A stretch of 7,800 nt of DNA from positions 1 through 7,800 of the forward strand of contig DAIAMA010000047.1 in assembly GCA_027438535.1 (NCBI GenBank), written 5' to 3'. The DNA is from a bacterium (GTDB lineage: Bacteria > Pseudomonadota > Gammaproteobacteria > Burkholderiales > Thiobacteraceae). Positions 1 through 6,843 of the stretch are shown piece after piece. Position numbers and translations under genes: made by a program. How positions within the stretch are numbered: position 1 is the stretch's first letter; every line of letters begins with the position of its first letter. Under the pieces are notes generated by a model. The model saw only the letters and a list, made by a program, of their open reading frames with translations, made no database searches and was not told the origin of the DNA.

Positions 1-1
1 C

Positions 2-1117
2 TCCTGGGGGCCGATGATCGCCGGCCACGCCCATCCCGACGTGGTACGCGCGGTACAAGAAACGGCGGCGCTGGGCCTTTCCTTCGGCGCCCCCACCGCG
101 CGCGAGTTGGACATGGCGGAACTACTGATCAAATTGGTGCCAAGCATGGAAGAGGTACGCTTGGTATCTTCGGGTACCGAAGCCACCATGAGCGCGATTC
201 GCCTCGCGCGCGGCTATACGGGCCGCGGCAAGATCGTGAAATTCGAAGGCTGCTATCACGGCCATGCCGATTCGCTACTAGTGAAAGCCGGCTCCGGCGC
301 GCTTACCTTCGGCCAGCCTAGTTCCGCCGGCGTGCCGGTGGAGATCGCCGCGCTCACCCTGACCTTGCCATACAACGACAGCGATGCTGTCGAGGCCGCA
401 TTCGCGCGACTCGGCGCCGACATCGCTTGCGTGATTGTCGAGCCGGTAGCCGGCAATATGAATCTCATCGCACCCGCGCCCGGTTTTTTGCAAACCTTGC
501 GCGCGCAATGCACACAGCACGGCGCGCTGCTGATTTTCGACGAAGTGATGACGGGATTTCGCGTGGGACTGGGTGGCGCGCAGAGCCTGTATAACATCGA
601 TCCCGATTTGACCACGCTGGGCAAAATAATTGGCGGTGGCATGCCGGTCGGCGCTTTCGGCGGCAAGCGCGCCATCATGGAAAAACTCGCCCCCAATGGC
701 CCCGTATATCAAGCTGGCACGCTTTCCGGAAACCCCGTGGCGCTCGCGGCGGGCATGGCGACATTAAAGCTCGTGCAGGCACCGGGTTTCTACGAGCAAT
801 TGACCGCACACACTAAAATTTTCGTAGAGGGCTTATGCGCGGCGGCCAAAGCGCACGCCATCCCTTTTAGCGCGCAATCCATCGGCGGCATGTTCGGCGT
901 GTATTTCAGCGCCACGCCGCCCGCGAGCTACGCTGAAGTAATGCGCTGCGACAAAGACGCTTTCAATCGTTTTTTCCACGCCATGCTCGATGCCGGCGTG
1001 TATCTCGCGCCCTCGGCGTTTGAAGCGGGTTTCGTGTCCGCCGCGCATAGCGATGCGGATATCGCCTTCAGTATCGAGGCGGCGGCACGCGCTTTTACTT
1101 ATTTGCGCGACCAATAA
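2..1117 (+). CDS. hemL: Glutamate-1-semialdehyde 2,1-aminomutase, 5' end missing
   Basis: This cytoplasmic PLP enzyme converts glutamate-1-semialdehyde to 5-aminolevulinate, the last step of the C5 route into haem. The reading frame is open to the left edge: codons 2-13 read SWGP just before the methionine at 14, matching the family's SWGPMI.GHAHP stretch, so that methionine is internal. About 371 residues are visible of a usual 425-430, so roughly 55-60 N-terminal residues lie outside. Numbering from the methionine at 14, the substrate and cofactor region SSGTEA lies near residue 52, the aspartate of FDEVMTGFR contacts the pyridine nitrogen, and K204 in [10 protein letters not shown] (codon 623-625) is the expected Schiff-base lysine. 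The C-terminus looks complete. The gene converges with the cytochrome gene and ends in a strong terminator. The motifs make confusion with other class III aminotransferases unlikely. Confidence 0.96.
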   Translation, partial: SWGPMIAGHAHPDVVRAVQETAALGLSFGAPTARELDMAELLIKLVPSMEEVRLVSSGTEATMSAIRLARGYTGRGKIVKFEGCYHGHADSLLVKAGSGALTFGQPSSAGVPVEIAALTLTLPYNDSDAVEAAFARLGADIACVIVEPVAGNMNLIAPAPGFLQTLRAQCTQHGALLIFDEVMTGFRVGLGGAQSLYNIDPDLTTLGKIIGGGMPVGAFGGKRAIMEKLAPNGPVYQAGTLSGNPVALAAGMATLKLVQAPGFYEQLTAHTKIFVEGLCAAAKAHAIPFSAQSIGGMFGVYFSATPPASYAEVMRCDKDAFNRFFHAMLDAGVYLAPSAFEAGFVSAAHSDADIAFSIEAAARAFTYLRDQ

Positions 1118-1144
1118 AAAAGGGAGGTCGCGCCTCCCTTTTTT
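1116..1144. terminator. Bidirectional intrinsic terminator between hemL and cytochrome c4
   Basis: GGGAGG (1122-1127) pairs with CCTCCC (1133-1138) around the 5-nt loop TCGCG. Six A (1116-1121) on the left and six T (1139-1144) on the right extend the pairing and supply a U-tract in either direction. The A-run overlaps the hemL stop codon. The symmetry fits two convergent genes sharing one terminator. Confidence 0.9.
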
Positions 1145-1167
1145 GCCTTTGTCGTTATCTGAACGGC

Positions 1168-1803
1168 TTATTTCAAACCCGACACATAATTCGCCACCGC
1201 CTGCATTTCCTGGTCGGACATTTTATTGGCGATGGTGCGCATCATTTTACCGGCATCGTTGGCGCGATCGCCGGAACGGAATGCCTTGAGTTGCGCCAGG
1301 ATGTAATCCGCATGCTGGCCGCCAAGACGCGGGAATTGCGTGGGAATGCCGGCGCCGGTCGGGCCGTGGCATGATGCGCACGCCGGCACACCGGTGCCGG
1401 CATCCCCGCCGCGGTAAACTTTTTCGCCTAAATCGTAAGGTATCTTGGCGCTATCCGGCTTCATGGTTTTTTCGGAAAAATAGGCGGCGAGGTTCACGAT
1501 GTCGGCATCGCTCAAGGTGGACGCAATACCGCCCATCACCGCGCTTTTGCGCACGCCCTCTTTGTTCGGATCTTTCACCGCAGCCTTAAAGTTCTGCAAT
1601 TGCTTGATGATATACTCCGCGTGCTGTCCGGCCAGCTTAGGGTTGGCGGGCGTCACGCTGTTACCGTCCGCGGCATGGCATGCGGCACAAACTTGCGTCA
1701 CGATGGGCTGCGCTTTGGCGGGATCGCCTTGAGTAAGCGCCGTTTCGGCTTGGGCGGTTGCGGTAATCCCCGCGAGTAGCGCCAGCGCCAGGGTTGATTT
1801 CAT
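1168..1803 (-). CDS. Exported di-haem cytochrome c4
   Basis: Periplasmic two-domain class I c-type cytochrome that carries electrons, typically between the bc1 complex and terminal oxidases (family knowledge). The 211-residue product opens with a signal peptide: MKST, a hydrophobic stretch, then AQA|E with likely cleavage after residue 19. Two haem-binding motifs are visible, CAACH at 39-43 and CASCH at 142-146, each in a duplicated domain with KLAGQHAEYI / RLGGQHADYI repeats. M90 and M187 or M188 are likely distal ligands by family analogy. The frame extends 10 codons upstream to an ATG at 1833. I prefer the start at 1803 because AAGGAG (1810-1815) sits 6 nt upstream and the signal peptide begins there. 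The gene is monocistronic: it converges with hemL and diverges from engB. It could be labelled cytochrome c553-like, but the tandem domains favour c4. Confidence 0.93.
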   Translation of the reverse strand: MKSTLALALLAGITATAQAETALTQGDPAKAQPIVTQVCAACHAADGNSVTPANPKLAGQHAEYIIKQLQNFKAAVKDPNKEGVRKSAVMGGIASTLSDADIVNLAAYFSEKTMKPDSAKIPYDLGEKVYRGGDAGTGVPACASCHGPTGAGIPTQFPRLGGQHADYILAQLKAFRSGDRANDAGKMMRTIANKMSDQEMQAVANYVSGLK

Positions 1804-1872
1804 GAAAAGCTCCTTAAACTGTTCTTGTTTCAAGGGTGGTGGGGTCGTGTACGTGTAAATTAGTAAACCCTT

Positions 1873-1902
1873 ATTCTACCTAACTATTCCCTCTCTCGCC
1901 AA
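1873..1902 (-). promoter_or_regulatory. Candidate sigma70 promoter for cytochrome c4
   Basis: On the minus strand TTGGCG (1902-1897) is followed by an 18-nt spacer and TAGAAT (1878-1873), matching 4/6 and 5/6 of the consensus boxes. A start near 1866 would give a leader of about 60 nt containing the AAGGAG site. This is motif matching only. Confidence 0.45.
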
Positions 1903-1919
1903 GCCCTAAATGGATTCGC

Positions 1920-2519
1920 ATGTCGCTTTTTAGCCAACTCGCCTTTGAAGTCTCGGTTCACGACCTCGCCACACTGCCGTCTACAACGCGGGAAATCGCC
2001 TTCGCCGGGCGCTCGAATGCCGGTAAATCAAGTGCGATCAATACGCTGGCCAAGCACAAGCTGGCCTATGTCAGCAAGACGCCGGGGCGCACGCAATTAC
2101 TCAACTTCTTTCGCATTAGCACGGGTAATTATTTGGTCGATTTACCCGGTTATGGCTATGCCGAAGTGCCGGAAGCGGTGCGTAAACACTGGCAAGCGGT
2201 GCTGGCAGAATACCTTGAAACGCGCGCGGAACTCGTGGGGCTGGTATTAATTATGGATATACGTCATCCGCTGACACCGCTCGATCGGAGAATGCTGGAT
2301 TGGTTTGGCCCCACTGGACGGCCCATTCATATTTTACTCACTAAATCCGACAAGCTTTCGAAAAGCCAAGCGGGCGCGGCCCTGCGCGAAGTCCGCGCGG
2401 CATTACTGGAAACCTATCCGCAGTGCACCGTGCAATTATTTTCAAGTTTAAAGAAAACCGGCACGGAAGAAGCCGAAACGATTATCGGGGGCTGGCTGAA
2501 CTTTTCCGCCGGACAATAA
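1920..2519 (+). CDS. engB: Ribosome-biogenesis GTPase EngB (YihA/YsxC family)
   Basis: Small cytoplasmic GTPase needed for assembly of the large ribosomal subunit. The 199 residues show all G motifs in order: G1 GRSNAGKS (30-37), G2 threonine T58 in GRTQ, G3 DLPG (74-77), G4 TKSD (141-144) and a G5-like SSLKKTG (175-181). Length is slightly below that of E. coli EngB (about 210). The N-terminus MSLFSQLAFEVSVHDLATLP lines up with what I recall of betaproteobacterial homologues, and no ATG, GTG or TTG lies upstream before the in-frame stop at 1881. The ribosome-binding site is weak: only GGA at 1912-1914. I found no convincing promoter on this strand. The stop codon overlaps the U-tract template of the predicted minus-strand RNA, and no plus-strand intrinsic terminator follows. 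Confidence 0.96.
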   Translation: MSLFSQLAFEVSVHDLATLPSTTREIAFAGRSNAGKSSAINTLAKHKLAYVSKTPGRTQLLNFFRISTGNYLVDLPGYGYAEVPEAVRKHWQAVLAEYLETRAELVGLVLIMDIRHPLTPLDRRMLDWFGPTGRPIHILLTKSDKLSKSQAGAALREVRAALLETYPQCTVQLFSSLKKTGTEEAETIIGGWLNFSAGQ

Positions 2520-2554
2520 AAAACCCCCGGTTAAAGGGGAGCAAAAACCGGGGG
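2518..2554 (-). terminator. Minus-strand intrinsic terminator of the predicted small RNA
   Basis: Stem CCCCCGGTT/AACCGGGGG with a 13-nt loop, followed on the minus strand by six T (2523-2518). On the plus strand the hairpin is followed by TGGAAC, so it does not serve engB as an intrinsic terminator. The T-run covers two bases of the engB stop codon. Confidence 0.78.
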
Positions 2555-2624
2555 TGGAACGCCTTAATGGGGATTAAGGCACCCGCTCAGGGAGGAGAAG
2601 CGGGAGACAGTATCACTACCATCT
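2518..2624 (-). ncRNA. Predicted structured small RNA with anti-Shine-Dalgarno loop
   Basis: Reading leftwards, three hairpins follow each other. Hairpin A pairs CCCGCT with AGCGGG (2599-2604 with 2582-2587) around an 11-nt loop containing CUCCUCCC, which includes the 16S anti-Shine-Dalgarno core CCUCC. Hairpin B is a perfect 8-bp stem, GCCTTAAT/ATTAAGGC (2561-2580), with loop CCCC. Hairpin C is a 9-bp stem, CCCCCGGTT with AACCGGGGG (2524-2532 and 2546-2554), whose loop contains CUCCCC; it is followed at once by six T on this strand. Strand is inferred because only the minus strand has a terminator U-tract. A TATCAT box at 2637-2632 suggests a start near 2624, giving about 107 nt. I recall an Rfam family of toxic betaproteobacterial small RNAs with an anti-SD motif; whether this belongs to it was not tested. 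An alternative is that the hairpins are only part of the hemB or engB mRNA. Confidence 0.68.
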
Positions 2625-2631
2625 ACACACT

Positions 2632-2637
2632 ATGATA
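2632..2637 (-). promoter_or_regulatory. Candidate -10 box of the predicted small RNA
   Basis: TATCAT on the minus strand matches 5/6 of TATAAT and lies about 8 nt before the purine-rich start AGATGG at 2624. No good -35 box lies 16-18 nt upstream. An alternative pair further upstream, TTGCGC and CAAAAT with 16 nt between, would make the RNA slightly longer. Confidence 0.35.
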
Positions 2638-2724
2638 GGCGGATTTTGCTTAAGTTCCAGGGCTGCGCAAAAATTTTGCCCATGTAATTTATGAGGTTAT
2701 ATGCCTAGGGCCGTCAGTAAGTAG

Positions 2725-3774
<1,050 letters not shown>

Positions 3775-3780
3775 CCTGCA

Positions 3781-4542
3781 TTAGCTGCCTCCGAGCAGCG
3801 CGCGCCGCTCGCGATCGATACGTATGATGTAGCGCTGAATCATCGCCTGGTGCGCCGCCGGAATATTCACGAAGCCACACCCGGCTCGCACCACCGGTAA
3901 CCCCGAGCGCAGCGGGATGTGTTGCTGCAAATTCCGCACCTCCAGCGCGGATACCACCATTCCTTGTTCCGGCAAAGCGATGCGGCAATCCGCTAGCTGT
4001 TGCCCCACCTCCAACCCAGCCTCGACCGGGAACCCGCTCAAACCCACGCCCCCCACGCTAATATCCACTACCGCCGCCTCGAATTTAGCCCCGCCAAAAC
4101 TCGGAATGACACAATGTAGCGGGGCGCGAATGGGCGCCACCAGCCGGTAGTATTCACGCCGTTGCAGCTTCAGAAGACTGGTTGGCAGCGCGGCGCGGAA
4201 GGCCGGATGGCCTTTGAAGTCGATATATTCCAGGGACGTTGTGCTGAACTGAATTTTGATGCGATTGTGGCTGGTCACAAAGATGATTTTATTGCTGGCA
4301 AGCGCATGGCGATTCGTTTCCGCGTCCGTACCGCAATCAACCACCAAGCGGTCCAAGTCAAGATGCACATCTACTAGCGTGGTCAAGAAAAATTCCTTGC
4401 CCTGGTTGAAATAGGCAGTGACGAGCTCGTTCTGCTGCATCACTTGGCGCAGAATTTGGGCAATTTCCTGCCGGGAATGCACCAAATATTTGGCGTATTC
4501 ATCGGAAGGGACGTCTTGAAATAGATTTTGGCGTTCGGGCAT
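3781..4542 (-). CDS. YcgR-like PilZ protein, predicted c-di-GMP-responsive flagellar brake
   Basis: Predicted cytoplasmic c-di-GMP receptor. In the YcgR family the PilZ domain binds the second messenger and the protein then slows the flagellar motor. The 253 residues are close to the 244 of E. coli YcgR. The first ~120 residues resemble the YcgR N-terminal domain. A PilZ domain follows, with the RxxxR switch at R129-R133 (QRREYYRL) and D160-x-S162-x-G164-G165 (DISVGGVGL); both c-di-GMP-binding elements are intact. No signal peptide or membrane segment is seen. The start at 4542 is the first ATG after an in-frame stop at 4566-4564, without a clear ribosome-binding site. It ends 6 bp from hemB in tail-to-tail orientation with no room for a terminator. 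No flagellar gene is in the window, so a role outside motility (other PilZ targets) remains possible. Confidence 0.85.
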   Translation of the reverse strand: MPERQNLFQDVPSDEYAKYLVHSRQEIAQILRQVMQQNELVTAYFNQGKEFFLTTLVDVHLDLDRLVVDCGTDAETNRHALASNKIIFVTSHNRIKIQFSTTSLEYIDFKGHPAFRAALPTSLLKLQRREYYRLVAPIRAPLHCVIPSFGGAKFEAAVVDISVGGVGLSGFPVEAGLEVGQQLADCRIALPEQGMVVSALEVRNLQQHIPLRSGLPVVRAGCGFVNIPAAHQAMIQRYIIRIDRERRALLGGS

Positions 4543-4819
4543 GGCGCTAAGTTGCGCGCAAAATTATCAGCTATTGTCTCTAAAATAGCCTGGCACCGCC
4601 AGACGTAAAATCATTTTAAGTTTTCGAAGCGGCGCGCGCCGAGATTTGGGTGGCCAGGTGAAAATGCGGGCTTCCAAGCGCGGCTATTTAAACCCCGCGC
4701 AAAATCAGTGAGTGTAGCCACAGCGGTATCAAAGGAGTACGCTTAAGCATATTTATTGCTTCATTATTTAATTCCCCAGGCCTAAAGCTCGCCAAGCTCA
4801 TGCCGACATCCAAAACATA
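4543..4819. other. Non-coding gap between divergent PilZ and acyltransferase genes
   Basis: These 277 bp should hold the promoters of both divergent genes. Visible elements are a 6-bp inverted repeat, GCTATT (4570-4575) and AATAGC (4584-4589); a perfect 12-bp palindrome CGGCGCGCGCCG (4630-4641); a strong but orphan Shine-Dalgarno-like AAAGGAG (4731-4737); and an AT-rich patch at about 4743-4773. I found no convincing -35/-10 pair for the plus-strand gene, and no RNA gene. Confidence 0.5.
4564..4571 (-). promoter_or_regulatory. Possible flagellar-type (sigma28) -10 element before the PilZ gene
   Basis: The minus strand reads GCTGATAA, 7/8 of the sigma28 -10 consensus GCCGATAA, about 22 nt before the ATG at 4542. 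GATAAT within it and the next base also matches 5/6 of a sigma70 -10 box. No TAAA -35 element lies at the required distance (GGCT is there instead), so the call is weak. Confidence 0.25.
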
Positions 4820-5650
4820 ATGGGATTTCGCCGTACACCACACCCCGACGCCAAGCCGGCCGACAACAAATCGGCCGACATCAAGGCTGGCGCAGATCCG
4901 GATAAATGGGCGCGTACCATCATAGGCATGCCACCGATTAGCCGGGTGCGTTCGCTTGCGTCACTTTCCATAGAGCATGGCGAAAAGGAAGGCGCGCCTC
5001 AGGCCTCCCCCGAAGAGGAAATGTTCAAGATTCGCCTGGCGACATCCAAGGATCGCCGGGAATCGGCTAGCTTGCTGATTCAAAAAATGTACTCCTGGCG
5101 CGGCTACGCCGCGGATTCGCCCGCAGCCCACGACCCCAACCGTATTACCTTAGTGGCGAACCAGGGTGACGTGATGATAGGCACCTTGAGTATCGGGTTC
5201 GACTCTCCATCCGGCCTCCTGGCCGACGAAATGTATAAAGCCGAAATCGATACGCTCAGAGCTCAAGGCAGCCAGGTTGGCGAGCTGATCAAGCTGGCCG
5301 TGGATCGCGATTTGCGCTCCATGCAGGTGCTGGCGGCGTTGTTTCACCTGGCCTACATTTATGGCCGCAACATCCACAACCTCACCGATGCGGTAATCGA
5401 GGTCAACCCGCGCCATATCGGCTTCTACAAAATGATGCTGGGCTTCGAACTCTTGGGCGAAGAAAAAATGTGCCCGCGCGCTAACGCGCCCGCCGTGCTC
5501 CTGCGCCTTAAGGCCGATTTTATTATCCGCCAAATTCAAAAATTTGGCGGACTCGGCGACAAGGCGCGCGGCGAAAGGTCGCTCTATCCCTATTTCTTCA
5601 GCCCCGACGAAGAAGCGGGCATCACCCATAGATTGATGTTCGGGCGTTAA
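4820..5650 (+). CDS. FeeM-like N-acyltransferase (GNAT/LuxI fold)
   Basis: Predicted to move a fatty acyl group from an acyl carrier or CoA to an amino group. FeeM, the namesake, makes N-acyl tyrosines and shares its fold with acyl-homoserine-lactone synthases. The 276 residues comprise a polar 67-residue leader rich in Ala, Asp and Lys, then the catalytic core from about MFKIRLATSKDRRESASLL (68-86). Recognisable core pieces are GTLSIGFDSP (121-130), the acidic GELIKLAVD (154-162), the signature VNPRHIGFYKMMLGFE (195-210) and NAPAVLLRL (222-230). No signal peptide or transmembrane segment is apparent. The start at 4820 has no ribosome-binding site but its ATG overlaps a stop as TAATG. An internal ATG at 5021, preceded by GAAGAGGAA, would begin exactly at the core. 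PEP-CTERM-associated acyltransferases and thermostable-haemolysin-type proteins share this fold, so acceptor and product cannot be named. The downstream acyl ligase supports acyl chemistry. Confidence 0.68.
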   Translation: MGFRRTPHPDAKPADNKSADIKAGADPDKWARTIIGMPPISRVRSLASLSIEHGEKEGAPQASPEEEMFKIRLATSKDRRESASLLIQKMYSWRGYAADSPAAHDPNRITLVANQGDVMIGTLSIGFDSPSGLLADEMYKAEIDTLRAQGSQVGELIKLAVDRDLRSMQVLAALFHLAYIYGRNIHNLTDAVIEVNPRHIGFYKMMLGFELLGEEKMCPRANAPAVLLRLKADFIIRQIQKFGGLGDKARGERSLYPYFFSPDEEAGITHRLMFGR

Positions 5651-5739
5651 CCACGCGTGCGCTTCGTCCGCGATCATGCGTCATGCTAAACGCAAACTCA
5701 TGGCATACTCTATACACCCGCAACCCAATCCATAAAACC

Positions 5740-5746
5740 GGAGAAG
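5740..5746 (+). promoter_or_regulatory. Ribosome-binding site supporting a TTG start
   Basis: GGAGAAG lies 7 nt before TTG at 5754. It fixes the start of the PP-loop gene, whose frame offers no ATG or GTG between the stop at 5733 and the conserved cysteine cluster. Confidence 0.6.
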
Positions 5747-5753
5747 CCCCGCT

Positions 5754-6833
5754 TTGGCCCGATGCAGAAACTGTCTCCTGCCTGATAAAGTTCCGGGCGC
5801 CAATTTGGATGCGAGCGGCGTTTGCGCCTTTTGCCGTAAGCACGGCACGGTGGCGCGCAGCGATAACGACCCTGCGCGCCAGGCACGCGAAGCCGATCTG
5901 GAAAATACCCTGCGCAGTTGTAAAGGAAGCGGCCGCTACGATGCGCTAGTCTGTCTTTCCGGCGGCAAGGATAGCATCTACCTGTTGCACCGGGCCAAGG
6001 TCGACTATGGCTTAAACGTGCTCGCCTTCACTACTGACGTCAACATTCCGGATGTGGCCTGGGACAACATCCGGCGTACCGTGGCCAAGCTCGAAGTCGA
6101 CCATCTGGTCTACCGTCCCCCCGCCGCACTGTACCGCAAGTTGTTCCGCCATCTGCTCATGAATCAGGAAGCGCGCGGCGCGGTATATACCGTTTCCTAT
6201 GTCTATGCGCCGTTGTTCGAAGGGGATGCGCTCACCGTGGCGCTGGAAAAAAACATTCCCTTGGTGCTTGCCGGATACTCGCCCGGTCAACCGGAACCGG
6301 AGCGCATGGTGTATGAGTTTTCGCGCGAACTGATCTGCGCTACCGACTGGACGCCGCCCGCGCTGCATAAAGCCCGCGTGCTCGATGCCAGCGAGCGCAA
6401 CCGCTTTTGGAATCCCCACCGCTATCCGCCCGGCACCGTATTCCCCCGCTATCTCGCCCCGTTTCATGCTTGGCGTTATGACCAGGATGACATCATGAAG
6501 CAAGTGGTGAGCTTGGGCCTGGTGCGCAATCAGACTCATGCGAGCCCCATCCACAGCAACTACCCGATCAATTGGCTGCTGATGTATTCCGACCTGCTTA
6601 ACTTCGGTTATAACCCTTACGCACCGGAATTTTCTGCGCTCGTGCGCGAGGGCAAGGCGAACCGCGCCTATTGGCGTCTCATGGGACCCTTCGTCGATTT
6701 CATGATTCGCCGCAAACTATTTCTCGGACGCAATGTCACCGCCCACCTCGACTGGCTGGGGCTCACCGCCGACGATCTGCGCATCACCCTGCCTAAAGGC
6801 GCGTACGACCCGCCCGTCGGTCGTTGCGAGTAA
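5754..6833 (+). CDS. PP-loop ATPase, N-acetyl-sugar amidotransferase (WbpG/PseA)-like
   Basis: Predicted cytoplasmic enzyme of the adenine-nucleotide alpha-hydrolase family, which adenylates a carbonyl group before attack by ammonia or sulfur. The 359 residues begin with a zinc-ribbon-like pair, C4-x2-C7 and C24-x2-C27, in the pattern CRNCLLPD...GVCAFC found in N-acetyl-sugar amidotransferases. The PP-loop LSGGKDS follows at 68-74. Further stretches such as VLAGYSPGQPEPERM (171-185) and NQTHASPIHSNYPINW (259-274) probably shape the active site. The start is TTG at 5754: an in-frame stop lies at 5733-5735, no ATG intervenes, the first zinc-site cysteine is residue 4, and GGAGAAG (5740-5746) lies 7 nt upstream. 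WbpG normally works with HisH/HisF-like glutaminase partners, and none is seen here. It sits 103 bp after the acyltransferase and 10 bp before the ligase. The substrate is unknown; it could be a sugar, a lipid or an acylated amino acid. Confidence 0.72.
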   Translation: MARCRNCLLPDKVPGANLDASGVCAFCRKHGTVARSDNDPARQAREADLENTLRSCKGSGRYDALVCLSGGKDSIYLLHRAKVDYGLNVLAFTTDVNIPDVAWDNIRRTVAKLEVDHLVYRPPAALYRKLFRHLLMNQEARGAVYTVSYVYAPLFEGDALTVALEKNIPLVLAGYSPGQPEPERMVYEFSRELICATDWTPPALHKARVLDASERNRFWNPHRYPPGTVFPRYLAPFHAWRYDQDDIMKQVVSLGLVRNQTHASPIHSNYPINWLLMYSDLLNFGYNPYAPEFSALVREGKANRAYWRLMGPFVDFMIRRKLFLGRNVTAHLDWLGLTADDLRITLPKGAYDPPVGRCE

Positions 6834-6843
6834 TGCACAAAGC

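Noticed and set aside
1804..1833. Ten-codon N-terminal extension of cytochrome c4 from an ATG at 1833
   Set aside because: The Shine-Dalgarno AAGGAG and the signal peptide both point to the ATG at 1803; the extension would put charged residues before the signal peptide.
1820..1912. Plus-strand sigma70 promoter for engB
   Set aside because: TATTCT and similar boxes lack a matching -35 at 16-18 nt; no pair was good enough to report.
2524..2555. GC-rich hairpin right after engB as the engB terminator
   Set aside because: On the plus strand it is followed by TGGAAC with no T-run; the T-run exists only on the minus strand.
2669..2681. Inverted repeat GCAAAA-A-TTTTGC upstream of hemB as a regulator site or hairpin
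   Set aside because: A one-base centre cannot form a normal RNA loop and there is no paired copy; possible but unsupported.
4630..4641. Perfect 12-bp palindrome CGGCGCGCGCCG as an operator
   Set aside because: Self-complementary GC runs arise easily in this composition; no second copy or nearby promoter box supports it.
5150..5677. 175-codon minus-strand open frame over the acyltransferase
   Set aside because: Antisense to the FeeM-like core, whose plus-strand motifs are clear; no independent evidence.
5683..5949. Plus-strand frame beginning with ATG at 5683 as a separate small gene
   Set aside because: Most of it overlaps the PP-loop gene in another frame, and its product shows no family features.
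6012..6554. 180-codon minus-strand open frame inside the PP-loop gene
   Set aside because: It lies wholly antisense to a gene with clear family motifs; its translation has no recognisable motif.
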